Positions 44,204 to 53,310 of a stretch of DNA of 64,000 nucleotides are shown one piece after another (the first letter of the stretch is position 1; each line of letters opens with the position of its first letter). Made by a program: the position numbers and the translations under genes. The stretch is from Fodinibius sediminis (GTDB taxonomy: Bacteria; Bacteroidota; Rhodothermia; Balneolales; Balneolaceae): NCBI RefSeq assembly GCF_900182555.1, contig NZ_FXTH01000006.1, positions 62,001-126,000 on the forward strand, written 5' to 3'. Below the pieces are notes generated by a model. That model did no database searches. It saw only the letters and a program-made list of their open reading frames with translations, and had not been told where the DNA came from.

Positions 44204-45910
44204 TTAGGCGGTCCATTCGTTATGGTTAAATCCGAGGTAGCGAGTGGGGTTTATTGACGAGCCGGATGCAGAGGATTGCTCTGTTTTTGACGGTCCGGAC
44301 GATGGCCCGTAGTCGCTGCTGCTGAAAGCGGAAGATTCCCCGGATTGCTGTTGAGCCTGCTGATCGTCGAACTGTTGGAAATGCAGGTCTACTTCAATGT
44401 TAAGCTGTTCTTTGAGATGCTGACGAATTTCATTGATATGTTGCTGTATGACTTTGTTCAGTTCTGTATTTCCACTGCTCAGCTGAAGGTGAAGAGCTCC
44501 TTCGATATTCCGTGCAGCTACATTCAGCGATTGTCCGTCTTCCAGGACAAATCGATGATGTTGCCAGCTGCCGGTCTGTTCACCTTTGGACTGCTGCTGT
44601 AGCTGGCGTACCAGCTGGGTACTGAATTCTCGCCGGCCGGTAACATTCTTGAGCTGAAGGATGGTATTGCTACTCCCGGTTTTAAGCAGTGTTTTACTGT
44701 CATCCGGTGCCTCCCCGTCTTTGTTCCCTCCGGTCTGCAGTTCCATTTCCAGGGAAAGCTCTTGGTCCATGATGTCTTTCATCTTTAGGCCGGCAGAATC
44801 CGGCTGTGCCGCCGGGCTTTGGAACTCAAGATGTTTAACGCCAGGTTGCTGCGTCTGTATCGAAGGTTGGGGGGTGTTTGGCAATCTTCTGTTTTCTCCC
44901 GGCACGGGCGTTTTCTGTTGTTGGGGATGATGGTTTGCCTTTCCGGTATCGGCATCTGTACGGTTCAAGGAAAATAGGCGGTCGCTTTTTGCATCGGCGG
45001 CCGGCCGCAGCGGTGAACCGGAGGGTCGGCGAGCGGTGGCATCAGCCTGCTGTTTGCCTCGACTTACGGCTGATGACCGGGCTTCACCCTCCTGTGATGC
45101 TGTTTTCTGCTGCTGATTGGAAACGTTTTTCTGCCATGCAGGACGATCCGAATCAGCCCGGGTCTTCCCGCTGTTCATTGGTGCAGGGTTTTTGACGCTG
45201 GTGTTCTGTCGCGTCGTTTCGGGGGCGGGCGATCCCTTCTGTGAAGATGAATCCAGGACAGGGGATGTCATCACCTTGCCGCCGGTCCGACTATTGCTGC
45301 TGCCTGCCTTCCGGGTGGTGACTGTGTCAGTATTTCCGTTTTGAGGTTGCCCCGCGCCTTCTCCCGGTGTGGATGGGACGGCTCCGGGCCGTTGGGAGGG
45401 AGTGCCCGTGGTAGCCTCTCGCTTGTCGGTATCGACGGGGAGGCGGGTATCTGCGGCGGCCCCGGCTGTCTTTTGCAGCGAATCTTCAGTTTTTTCGGCT
45501 TGCGGCCGGCTGGTGGAGGGAGGGGCTTGGTCAGCCGGCCTCTCATCCCCGGAAGTATCGGTCTGTCCTTTCCCTGGTACCGATGCCGCGGTTTCTGAAG
45601 ATTGCTTACCGCCCTCCTCATGGCCGGTGATGTTGCCTCCCGGAACGGAGAGGGGAGATGCGGCATCAGGATGCTGTTTTCCCTGCCGGGGCATGGGGTT
45701 CAGCGAAAATTCTTTGTCCGCCTCCGGCGGCTGAAGTGCGGAAGCAACCTCAGTTGTTTGTGAGGCTCCCATGCCCAGAAACCGCATCAGGAATTTGGAA
45801 AAGGAATTCGATTTTTCACCCGGCAGCTTCTGCATCGATGAGTTGCCCGCGCCGGTAGCAGTACCGGGGGATGATGTGTGCGCGGATATAAGAGTCGATA
45901 GTAGATTCAT
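44204..45910 (-). CDS. fliK: Hook-length control protein FliK
   Basis: A 568-aa protein. Residues ~1-420 are low-complexity and rich in Ser, Thr, Pro, Gln and Gly, as expected for the unfolded molecular ruler. The C-terminal Flg_hook domain is at about 430-520 (FVLEDGQSLNVAARNIEGALHLQLSSGNTELNKVIQQHINEIRQHLKEQLN), which contacts FlhB to switch export. It is longer than the enterobacterial protein. It sits between ylxF and flgD. Confidence 0.9.
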   Translation of the reverse strand: MNLLSTLISAHTSSPGTATGAGNSSMQKLPGEKSNSFSKFLMRFLGMGASQTTEVASALQPPEADKEFSLNPMPRQGKQHPDAASPLSVPGGNITGHEEGGKQSSETAASVPGKGQTDTSGDERPADQAPPSTSRPQAEKTEDSLQKTAGAAADTRLPVDTDKREATTGTPSQRPGAVPSTPGEGAGQPQNGNTDTVTTRKAGSSNSRTGGKVMTSPVLDSSSQKGSPAPETTRQNTSVKNPAPMNSGKTRADSDRPAWQKNVSNQQQKTASQEGEARSSAVSRGKQQADATARRPSGSPLRPAADAKSDRLFSLNRTDADTGKANHHPQQQKTPVPGENRRLPNTPQPSIQTQQPGVKHLEFQSPAAQPDSAGLKMKDIMDQELSLEMELQTGGNKDGEAPDDSKTLLKTGSSNTILQLKNVTGRREFSTQLVRQLQQQSKGEQTGSWQHHRFVLEDGQSLNVAARNIEGALHLQLSSGNTELNKVIQQHINEIRQHLKEQLNIEVDLHFQQFDDQQAQQQSGESSAFSSSDYGPSSGPSKTEQSSASGSSINPTRYLGFNHNEWTA

Positions 45911-45912
45911 GG

Positions 45913-46437
45913 CTACATGATTTGTTTCAGGATATTGGCCGCCTTTTCCGGTTCCAGCGAGCGGAGTAGTTTAGACCGTTGCATGCGGCTGGCCGAGTTA
46001 TACAGGCTTATCAGCTGATCATCTTTCAGGATATTAACGATCGGGGTTAACTGATCCTCATCCAGCGTCAACAGTGATTTGGATACTTCCTCTATATTTT
46101 CTGCGGCGACACGGGGAATGCGGGCCTTAAGTGTATCATTTTGTTCTTCACTTGAAGCAAGGCGGCTGTTCAGCGAGTCGATGATTCCCTGGTATTCTGT
46201 TTCTTCTTTTCTATAAGTTTCAATGACCTGCCGGAGGCTGTCTGTCATGTTTTGCAAGCTGTCGACGGCAGAAATATTCCGCTCAATAGGGGTGAAGGTC
46301 TGCTGGAAATTGTTGTTTTCAGCAGACTTTCCCTTTTCGGGATTGATGTAGGGCATCAGAAAATAAACCGCCACCATAATCACCAGAAAAGAAACAAAAA
46401 CACCGAAGCTGGTATAAAGTGTGCTCTTTAAATTCAT
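45913..46437 (-). CDS. ylxF: YlxF/MotE-like flagellar membrane protein with MgtE-N-type C-terminus
   Basis: A 174-aa protein with one N-terminal membrane helix (SFGVFVSFLVIMVAVYFLM), a coiled coil around residues 55-105 and a C-terminal repeat (LLTLDEDQLTPIVNILKDDQLISLYNSASRMQRSKLLRSLEPEKAANILKQIM) like the MgtE N-domain. The fliJ-ylxF-fliK order is that of Bacillus. The related MotE is a periplasmic chaperone in some groups. I start at 46437 (MNLKSTLYTS); the longer frame overlaps fliJ. Confidence 0.78.
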   Translation of the reverse strand: MNLKSTLYTSFGVFVSFLVIMVAVYFLMPYINPEKGKSAENNNFQQTFTPIERNISAVDSLQNMTDSLRQVIETYRKEETEYQGIIDSLNSRLASSEEQNDTLKARIPRVAAENIEEVSKSLLTLDEDQLTPIVNILKDDQLISLYNSASRMQRSKLLRSLEPEKAANILKQIM

Positions 46438-46441
46438 GTTA

Positions 46442-46870
46442 CTACCTGCGGTTATACATTTGTGTTGCAATCTCGTTCTGCTGCAGCTGCTCGATATGCT
46501 GCTGGTGTTCAATAAACTTGATTCGCTCGCGCTGTTTCAGTTTTTCCAAAATCATGCTTTCCCTGTTGGCTTCGACAAGTCTTTTGCGTTGTTTTGAAAC
46601 TTCCTTTTCCAGTTTGTCACGCTTGTTCCTCAACTGCCAAAGCTGTTTCTGAAGCTGATGCCGCTGCTCGTAGTCTTGCCGGACTTCATGCACGGAGACC
46701 GATTCTGATTCAGGATTGCGAGAGGAGGCCGCGCCCTGTTCTCGCAGCTCCCGGTAGCGCTTGCGGATGACGTTTCTCTGCTGAATGCAGGCTGCCAGTC
46801 GCTGCTGTTCTTTTTTCTTGCGAAACTGACGGACTGAGAGTACAGACTCATATCTAAATTCAAACTTCAT
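46442..46870 (-). CDS. fliJ: Flagellar export protein FliJ
   Basis: A 142-aa, highly charged, all-helical coiled-coil protein (FRYESVLSVRQFRKKKEQQRLAACIQQRN at the start) of the size and charge of FliJ. It is encoded right after fliI with the start and stop overlapping as ATGA. FliJ is the stalk-like part of the FliHIJ ATPase complex. Identity rests on coiled coil, N-terminus and place. Confidence 0.88.
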   Translation of the reverse strand: MKFEFRYESVLSVRQFRKKKEQQRLAACIQQRNVIRKRYRELREQGAASSRNPESESVSVHEVRQDYEQRHQLQKQLWQLRNKRDKLEKEVSKQRKRLVEANRESMILEKLKQRERIKFIEHQQHIEQLQQNEIATQMYNRR

Positions 46871-48207
46871 CTATGCGTCCCCATTTGATTAGCTGAAGGT
46901 TGCACAATCTGACGGAGCCGCGGCCAGATGTCTTCTCCAAAGTCCGATTCTTCCATGCCCTGGGTCAAAAAGTTGTTGAGGGCCTCAATCGTGTTTACCG
47001 CACGGTCGATCTGCTGATTTGATCCCTGTTCATAGGCGCCAATATTGATCAGGTCCTCAGCCTCCTTGTAGGTGGCGAGCAATTCCCGTGCCTGCCGCGA
47101 CAGCTGCTGCCGGTCTTTGTCGACGATGCTGTTCATAATGCGCGAGACACTGGAGAGCACATCCACGGCCGGGTAATGATTTTTGTGAGCCAGATCCCGT
47201 GAAAGCACAATGTGCCCATCCAGGATGGAGCGGGCGGCATCTGCAATGGGCTCATTCATGTCGTCATTGTCGACCAGGACAGTATAGAGGCCGGTAATAC
47301 TCCCCCCGGCTGTGCGTCCGGCTCGCTCCAAAAGTTTGGGAAGCATGGCAAAAACACTGGGTGTGTACCCCTTTGTTGTAGGGGGTTCACCGGAAGCAAG
47401 ACCAATCTCACGCTGGGCCATGGCTACCCGTGTCACGGAGTCCATCATCAAAAGGACATCCCGGCCCTCATCACGGAAATATTCAGCGATGGCTGTGGCC
47501 GTATATGCTGCTTTTACCCTGCTCATGGCTGCTTTGTCGGATGTTGTTGCTACGACTACCGATCGGCCAAGTCCCCTGGGCCCAAGGACATCCTCAATAA
47601 ATTCTTTAACCTCGCGGCCGCGTTCACCGATAAGCGCAATAACATTGATGTCGGCCGAAGAGTGCCGGGCGATCATGCCCATAAGTGTACTTTTCCCGAC
47701 CCCGGAACCGGCAAAGATGCCCATGCGCTGTCCCTTTCCGAGGGCAAGGAAAGCGTCGATGCTGCGTATTCCGGTATATAGGACCTCATCGATGGTTTCC
47801 CGCTGCAGAGGGCCGGGCGGATTATTATGGACGGAATAGCTCTTGCAGTTGGCAAGGGGACTTTTTTGGTCAATGGGCTTTCCATTGGCATCAATGACGC
47901 GGCCGAGCAGTCCCGGGCCCACTTTGATACTCATTGACCGGGGAGTGGCTTCGACCAAACAACCGCATTTGATGCCCTCCACGCGATCCAGCGGCATCAG
48001 GAGGGTCCGTTCATTTTTCAGGCCCACGACCTCTGCCTGGATGGTCTTTCCATGATCAGTACGGATAGCATGCAGCTCCCCGACTGAGGCATTCAGCCCG
48101 GTGGCCTCGATGACGGTCCCGATTACCGAGGAGACTTTGCCGAAGCGTTTGGGCGTGTTGTCAAGCCCATCCAGCTGGGATGATATTTCTCTGAGGTAAT
48201 CAGTCAT
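46867..48207 (-). CDS. fliI: Flagellum-specific ATPase FliI
   Basis: A 446-aa F1-beta-like ATPase. Walker A is GSGVGKST at residues 167-174, then IALIGERGREVKEFIEDVLG and DVLLMMDSVTRVAMAQREIGLASGEPPTTKGYTPSVF, the canonical FliI blocks. It energises export. I use the ATG at 48207 (MTDYLREISS), one base after the fliH stop; the longer frame to 48273 lies inside fliH. Confidence 0.97.
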   Translation of the reverse strand: MTDYLREISSQLDGLDNTPKRFGKVSSVIGTVIEATGLNASVGELHAIRTDHGKTIQAEVVGLKNERTLLMPLDRVEGIKCGCLVEATPRSMSIKVGPGLLGRVIDANGKPIDQKSPLANCKSYSVHNNPPGPLQRETIDEVLYTGIRSIDAFLALGKGQRMGIFAGSGVGKSTLMGMIARHSSADINVIALIGERGREVKEFIEDVLGPRGLGRSVVVATTSDKAAMSRVKAAYTATAIAEYFRDEGRDVLLMMDSVTRVAMAQREIGLASGEPPTTKGYTPSVFAMLPKLLERAGRTAGGSITGLYTVLVDNDDMNEPIADAARSILDGHIVLSRDLAHKNHYPAVDVLSSVSRIMNSIVDKDRQQLSRQARELLATYKEAEDLINIGAYEQGSNQQIDRAVNTIEALNNFLTQGMEESDFGEDIWPRLRQIVQPSANQMGTHR

Positions 48208-48208
48208 C

Positions 48209-48931
48209 TCAGCAGTCCCGGCTGTCGATTGATAAATCATCTTTTTCCAGCGCCACTTTTTCCCTGAAATCACGCAGCATCTTTTTGAAATTCTTGACTA
48301 TGGACTCCTTTTCCGTATCAATGGTGTATTCACCCGTTTTTAGCTTGTCAGATCCGCTGATCTGCAGGTAATTCGAGTGGGGGACATCCTTCATCTTGCG
48401 CACAACATAACCGTAATCCTTTTCTGAGACTGTTATCTTGATCATGATCTCGCGGTCTATGGCACTGAGTGTATTCCTGATTTCTGCCGACACTTTTTCC
48501 CGCAGCTCTTTATCATCCAGGGGGATATCCAGAATCTTCTCTGCTATGTCGAAAGTCATGGTGGCCATATACGGCTTGAGTTCCTCGATCAGACTGTTGA
48601 TCTCTTGATCCATAGCGCCCATGGCCTCCTGGAGAGGGGCAAGGTGCTGCTCCATTGAGGAGAGAGCTTCCTCCCGTCCGGCTTGCTGTCCTTCTTCCCA
48701 TCCCTTTTGGTAGGCTTCTTCCTGTGCGACTGCTATTTTCTGCTTCCATTTGTCCTGCAGCTCTTGTAGCTCCTTGCGGGAAATGGCCCCATCGTTTGAT
48801 CCCGTCCCTGCCCGGACACTGTCGGGGCTGCTGTTTTGGGGTTGTTCCTCGAACAGCAGGTCGTAGGAGAGGCGATGCTGGCCATGTTGCCCGCCTGTAA
48901 AATCTGATGCGTCAATAATATTACTTTCCAT
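48209..48931 (-). CDS. fliH: Flagellar assembly protein FliH
   Basis: A 240-aa protein with a long central helical and coiled-coil part (AVAQEEAYQKGWEEGQQAGREEAL) and a C-terminal domain (EIRNTLSAIDREIMIKITVSEKDYGYVVRKM) like the V-type ATPase subunit E fold of FliH. FliH dimerises and regulates FliI and tethers it to the C-ring. It follows fliG by 12 bp. Confidence 0.9.
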   Translation of the reverse strand: MESNIIDASDFTGGQHGQHRLSYDLLFEEQPQNSSPDSVRAGTGSNDGAISRKELQELQDKWKQKIAVAQEEAYQKGWEEGQQAGREEALSSMEQHLAPLQEAMGAMDQEINSLIEELKPYMATMTFDIAEKILDIPLDDKELREKVSAEIRNTLSAIDREIMIKITVSEKDYGYVVRKMKDVPHSNYLQISGSDKLKTGEYTIDTEKESIVKNFKKMLRDFREKVALEKDDLSIDSRDC

Positions 48932-48943
48932 AATCCTGTGGTG

Positions 48944-49975
48944 TTATTCGATGAATTCTTCTGCATTTGACTTCCGGGTGGAAACCTGTCCTTCTTCTTC
49001 CAGCTCTTTTATTTTGCTTACGATGCGCTGCTGGGCTTCTTCAACCTGATTGCGGTGGACCTGTCCTGCAGCTTCTATATCCTCAATTAGCATCTGCTTG
49101 GCCCGGGAGGACATGTTGTCCATGAATTTTTGTACCAGTTCATCCTCGACCCCTTTGAGTCCCATGACAAGGTCATTCCGGTCGATGTTGGCTATGATGA
49201 TCTGTACATAGCGATCAGCCAGCTCAATGATATCTTCAAAGAGGAACATCTGGCTTTTGATGTCATGAGCAAGTTCCTCATCCATTTTTTCAATATTGCC
49301 GATGACCGATCGTTCGGTCGAAATATCCACTTCGTTCAGGATGTTGGCGACCGCGAGAGTTCCTCTGCGCAGGTTTGCTGACTGCGTGAGCGTGGTGCCC
49401 ATCTGGTCGCGAATCACCTTTTCTATTTCTTCAATGACCTCCGACGAAATATTGCCCATGGTAGCCATGCGCATGCTTATTTCGGTCTGATACCCGGGGG
49501 GCAGTTCGCCCAGTATTTCACCTGCCCGGCGGACATTCAGGTGGGCCAGGATAACGGCGGCAATCTGCGGGTGTTCATCCTGGAGGAACTGTACGATATG
49601 AGAAGTCTCGGCCGATTGGAACAGCCCAAATGTATCGGTCCCCGTCTTGCTTTCCAGCCGCTTCATGATGCCCTGTACCTCATCCTCCTCTTTGGCCTCC
49701 TTAAGAACATTTCGGGCATAATCCATGCCGCCTTCCAGCACGTAGCGTTCACTGCGGATGAGGCCGTGGAACTCCTGAATCACTGCCTCAACCACATCCG
49801 GGCTGATGTTGCTCATGGTGGCAATTTCCAGGGTGATGGCCTCCACCTCGTCATCCCTGAGTTCTTTGAGGATGCTTGAAGCTTTTTCCACGCCCAGGGA
49901 AATCAGCAGTACAGCCACTTTCTGTGTTCCGTTGAGATCCGATACATCATCAATTAGTTGTTCCTGTTTTGGCAT
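48944..49975 (-). CDS. fliG: Motor switch protein FliG
   Basis: A 343-aa C-ring rotor protein. The EHPQ motif is present at residues 134-137 (FLQDEHPQIAAVILAHL), and the C-terminal charged torque helix segment is seen as VLMGLKGVEDELVQKFMDNMSSRAKQMLIEDIE-like FliG core. It is preceded by N- and middle-domain repeats. It binds FliF above and FliM below. Start and spacing to fliF (11 bp) are normal. Confidence 0.96.
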   Translation of the reverse strand: MPKQEQLIDDVSDLNGTQKVAVLLISLGVEKASSILKELRDDEVEAITLEIATMSNISPDVVEAVIQEFHGLIRSERYVLEGGMDYARNVLKEAKEEDEVQGIMKRLESKTGTDTFGLFQSAETSHIVQFLQDEHPQIAAVILAHLNVRRAGEILGELPPGYQTEISMRMATMGNISSEVIEEIEKVIRDQMGTTLTQSANLRRGTLAVANILNEVDISTERSVIGNIEKMDEELAHDIKSQMFLFEDIIELADRYVQIIIANIDRNDLVMGLKGVEDELVQKFMDNMSSRAKQMLIEDIEAAGQVHRNQVEEAQQRIVSKIKELEEEGQVSTRKSNAEEFIE

Positions 49976-49986
49976 GATCCTTCCCT

Positions 49987-51612
49987 CTATGTTTCCGATT
50001 TTAATACGCCGCGCATCATGCTGCGCACGTAGCTCGCAGCCTCCCCGGTATTGGTATCGATAAATTCCTTGATTTCATCGGTGGCCTGGCTGGTGTCTGC
50101 AAGGGCTTTGGCTTCCTGACTCATTTTCTTCTTGTAGATATCTTCGGTTTCCCGGCTCTCCCCCTCCAGGTATTTCTCCTGCTCCTCGCCGGAAAGCCGG
50201 TTCTGTTCTTTTTTGGTCAGGAGGGAGTCAAGGGGCATGTCGGCATTTTGCGTTATACGATAGGCCAGGCCGGCAATTACTAAAATGATGACTGCGACAA
50301 TGGCCCAGCGGATCAGTTCAAACCAGTTGTAAGGCTGGTTGAAGAGGTTGTTTTCATAGCTCATATTTTCATAGGGATCCTGGAATTTAACCTGGGTCAG
50401 CGTCAGCATATCCCCGCGATCCTGCTGGATGCCAAGGGCGCTTGCCATCGTATTTCGCAGCTGGTCGAGTTCGTCCTGGGTCCGGGGCTCATAGGAGGTT
50501 ACCTGTTCGCCCTCCTCGTTGGTTGTCGTTGTTTTTTTATAGTTGAGCAGGATGGAGGCGCTGATGCGTTCAATTTCTCCCACCGAATTTTGAAGCGTTT
50601 CCCTGGTTTTGCTTACTTCATAATTTCGAAGCTGTACGCTCGATTCATCCATCTCTTCACTGGTGGGAACCATCGCATTATCGCCGGGCATTTGCCGGGG
50701 ATTGGGCTGCTGGCTCATACTGTTGTTGGTTTCCGACTGTTTCTCTTCCGAAATGATGACCCGGCTTTCCGGATCGACGGAATTTGATTCCCGTACAACT
50801 TTGTTGAAATTGTGCTCGGTAGACACGCGGACGATGCTGTTGCCGGTGCCCAGCACGCGGTCAAGCATGCTTTGCCCCTTGTTGGTCAAATAGTTTTCAG
50901 TGGTCTCTTTAAGTCGCATATGACCGGATCCCGCCATGGCTTCTTCCGTCATCAGCACGTCTTCTGATATGCGATTGCCCAGCTGGTCGAGAATGGTTAT
51001 ATCTTCAATGGTCAGACCTTCCACGCTTCCTGCAATAAGCGCACCAATGCCTTGTATCTGTTCTTTATCGAGCTGCTGACCTTTCCTGAGATTCAGAATG
51101 GCTGATGCGGAAGGTTCAACGGTGGCTTCCTGAAAGGGCGAGCGTTCGGGCATGACAATGTGAATACGCGAAGATTCAATCTGACGGAGATTGCTGATGG
51201 TTCGGGCCAGTTCGCCTTCCAGGGCTCTTTTCTTGTTGACCTGCTGCATAAAGTCTGTCATGCCCAGTGTATTCTGGTCAAAGAGCTCATAACCGAGATA
51301 GTCAGAGCCGGAAGCTCCTTCAGAGGCGAATTGCAGACGCAGGTCATAGACCTTGTCGCGGGGCACCATAATGGCCTGTCCGTTATCCCGGAGCTCGTAC
51401 GAGATCCCCATGGATTGCAGTTCCTCCACAATTTCCTGGGCCGATTCGGAAGACAGCGAGCCGAACAGTATAGAATAGCTGGGTTGCAGGGCCCAGTAAA
51501 AGAGCATGCTGGTCAGCGAGAGGATCCCAACACTGAGTAGAACAAACAGCGTTTTCTGGGCTCCGCTCAGCGGCCGGAAAAAATTTTTAAAAGCATCAAT
51601 GTATTGTGCCAT
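49987..51612 (-). CDS. fliF: MS-ring protein FliF
   Basis: A 541-aa protein with an N-terminal membrane helix (LFVLLSVGILSLTSMLFYWAL), ring-building YscJ/FliF domains (LQSMGISYELRDNGQAIMVPRDKVYDLRLQFASEG and ALEGELARTISNLRQIESSRIHIVMP), a second helix (WAIVAVIILVIAGLAYRI) and a C-terminal acidic tail that should bind FliG. It forms the inner-membrane MS-ring. Confidence 0.96.
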   Translation of the reverse strand: MAQYIDAFKNFFRPLSGAQKTLFVLLSVGILSLTSMLFYWALQPSYSILFGSLSSESAQEIVEELQSMGISYELRDNGQAIMVPRDKVYDLRLQFASEGASGSDYLGYELFDQNTLGMTDFMQQVNKKRALEGELARTISNLRQIESSRIHIVMPERSPFQEATVEPSASAILNLRKGQQLDKEQIQGIGALIAGSVEGLTIEDITILDQLGNRISEDVLMTEEAMAGSGHMRLKETTENYLTNKGQSMLDRVLGTGNSIVRVSTEHNFNKVVRESNSVDPESRVIISEEKQSETNNSMSQQPNPRQMPGDNAMVPTSEEMDESSVQLRNYEVSKTRETLQNSVGEIERISASILLNYKKTTTTNEEGEQVTSYEPRTQDELDQLRNTMASALGIQQDRGDMLTLTQVKFQDPYENMSYENNLFNQPYNWFELIRWAIVAVIILVIAGLAYRITQNADMPLDSLLTKKEQNRLSGEEQEKYLEGESRETEDIYKKKMSQEAKALADTSQATDEIKEFIDTNTGEAASYVRSMMRGVLKSET

Positions 51613-51628
51613 GTGGGTCCGTCCTGTA

Positions 51629-51943
51629 CTATATCTGCATTCTGCTTAATTCCTTGTAGGTATCCACCGCTTTGTTGCGAATTTCCACCATCAGCTGAAA
51701 GCTGAGCTGTGCCTTTTCCATGGCGATCATGACTTCATGGACATTGTCGGAGTTGCCCATGATCAGGTCCTGGGTTTTCTGGTCCGATATTTTCTGAGCT
51801 TCGTCCACTGAGTTGATGGCATCCTGAATCATATCCGAAAATGTCTGCTGCTCTTCGGTTTCTGTGTTCAGTTCACGACTGCGGCTGAGGCCTTCGGAGC
51901 CGGCGCGCTGCTGTAATTGACTGAGTACGGGTGTAATTTCCAT
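51629..51943 (-). CDS. fliE: Hook-basal body complex protein FliE
   Basis: A 104-aa protein with the FliE core (FSDMIQDAINSVDEAQKISDQKTQDLIMGNSDNVHEVMIAMEKAQLSFQLMVEIRNKAVDTYKELSRMQ). It joins the MS-ring to the rod. It follows the small gene at 51961 by 17 bp and precedes fliF. Confidence 0.94.
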   Translation of the reverse strand: MEITPVLSQLQQRAGSEGLSRSRELNTETEEQQTFSDMIQDAINSVDEAQKISDQKTQDLIMGNSDNVHEVMIAMEKAQLSFQLMVEIRNKAVDTYKELSRMQI

Positions 51944-51960
51944 GGTCGAGAAATTCGTAA

Positions 51961-52182
51961 TTAAACGGTGATATCAATATTTCTTCCCCGGGCATCGGGC
52001 TGCTCGGTCCGCAGGCTGCCGGATCCTTCATACAGGTTCAGGGTAATAGTACGCCTTTTAGAAAGTTCCGGGGTCCTTCTATCGGTTTTCGAAGACGGGG
52101 TATGGCCGTGCGGTTTTCGGGCTGATGGTTCGGGACCTTTTTCCCGGGTCGGTACAAATGATCCTAATCCTCTTGTCTCCAT
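51961..52182 (-). CDS. Small basic protein between flgC and fliE, function unknown
   Basis: A 73-aa open frame on the operon strand, 18 bp after flgC and 17 bp before fliE, with an ATG start. It is rich in Arg, Lys, Pro and Thr and has no hydrophobic segment. I do not know a family. Spacing like its neighbours argues that it is real, but an overlapping plus-strand frame of the same length exists and the ribosome-binding site is weak. Confidence 0.45.
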   Translation of the reverse strand: METRGLGSFVPTREKGPEPSARKPHGHTPSSKTDRRTPELSKRRTITLNLYEGSGSLRTEQPDARGRNIDITV

Positions 52183-52200
52183 GCGGTAACGCTTCGTAAA

Positions 52201-52698
52201 TTATATTTCCAGTGCACTTTTGATGATTGATTTTTCGGCTTGGATGACGCTCAGGTTGGCTTCATAGAGCCGGTTGGCGCTGACCATCCTCGTCATCTCT
52301 TCTACCATGTCCACATCGGGATACTTTACCATGCCGTTCTCATCGGCATCGGGGTGACCAGGATCATACTCGAATCGAAACTGTTCTTGTTCAACGACTT
52401 CGGTCTGCGGACCGAGATCCACAGGAGCACCGGAAGAGGAAGCGGGCTGTGGTCCTGACCGGTGGCTGCTGTTTGTGCGCTCCATATCCAGGATTGATGC
52501 TTTCAGGGTTCGCCTGAAACGATCTTCTCCGCCGGTGGAAGCCTGCAGGTACTTGGGCCTGTAGGGGCCTTTACCATCGGCCCGTTGAGTCGTCTGGGCA
52601 TTGGCAATGTTCTCGGAGGCGATGGAAAGTTGTTTCCGCTGGGCGGCCAGGCCTCTTCCGGCAGTTTTGAATACTGAAAAAAAACGATCAATCGGCAT
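52201..52698 (-). CDS. flgC: Proximal rod protein FlgC
   Basis: A 165-aa rod protein with the N-terminal signature (FKTAGRGLAAQRKQLSIASENIANAQTTQ) and the C-terminus (YPDVDMVEEMTRMVSANRLYEANLSVIQAEKSIIKSALEI) typical of FlgC. It follows flgB by 18 bp. Confidence 0.94.
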   Translation of the reverse strand: MPIDRFFSVFKTAGRGLAAQRKQLSIASENIANAQTTQRADGKGPYRPKYLQASTGGEDRFRRTLKASILDMERTNSSHRSGPQPASSSGAPVDLGPQTEVVEQEQFRFEYDPGHPDADENGMVKYPDVDMVEEMTRMVSANRLYEANLSVIQAEKSIIKSALEI

Positions 52699-52716
52699 AG
52701 GTGCTGGGGGTTGATA

Positions 52717-53064
52717 TTATCGGTTTCTTCCGGTAATTCCGGTTCTCATTATCTCGTAATTATGCCGCAGGGCACGGGTCACAAGCTGCACACGCATCTG
52801 GGTGTCGGACATCTCAAGAAGTTCATCCTCGAGAATGGGCTTTTCATCATGTTCCGTTACCGTGGGATTGACGGAGCTGAGTTCCCTTGAATCAATCGAA
52901 AGCTCTTCCACACGTTGCAGCTCTTCTTCAAAAGAAACAGAAGCCCGGTTGTATCCCGGCGTGTCAATGTTTGCAATATTCGAAGCGGTCATCTTTTGCC
53001 GCAGAGAATAAACATCCATGGCCTTGGCCAGCAGACGGGTATGTTGATTGTCAATCAGTTTCAT
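52717..53064 (-). CDS. flgB: Proximal rod protein FlgB
   Basis: A 115-aa rod protein (start MKLIDNQHTRLLAKAMDVY). Signature LRQKMTASNIANIDTPGYNRASVSFEEEL, C-terminal MRVQLVTRALRHNYEIMRTGI. The open frame reaches back to 53106 only via a GTG and adds residues unlike FlgB. First gene of the long flagellar operon; a sigma-54-like promoter lies 53 bp upstream. Confidence 0.94.
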   Translation of the reverse strand: MKLIDNQHTRLLAKAMDVYSLRQKMTASNIANIDTPGYNRASVSFEEELQRVEELSIDSRELSSVNPTVTEHDEKPILEDELLEMSDTQMRVQLVTRALRHNYEIMRTGITGRNR

Positions 53065-53116
53065 GATGCTGATAAAGTGATGAAATATCGTTCGTTCAAT
53101 TGGCACTCTCTATGAG

Positions 53117-53132
53117 AGCAAGTGTCATGCCG
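53117..53132 (-). promoter_or_regulatory. Sigma-54-like promoter upstream of flgB
   Basis: On the minus strand CGGCATG, 4 bases, TTGCT gives the invariant GG-N10-GC of sigma-54 promoters with two changes from TGGCACG-N4-TTGCA. The transcript would begin about 40 bases before flgB. Confidence 0.6.
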
Positions 53133-53310
53133 TATTTAATAATCCCGGTAATTGCGGCCTGTGAAGAATGATCTTTGCAGGCGCACCGGGAGGGAGAGGT
53201 AATTTTTTCCATAGAGCGGAAAAGCTGTCCTGTTTGACAGGGTGATTTCAGCTTCGGCCTGGCTCTGGAGGACAGCCGGGGGCGGGATTTACTAAATCCC
53301 AAAAAAAAAT

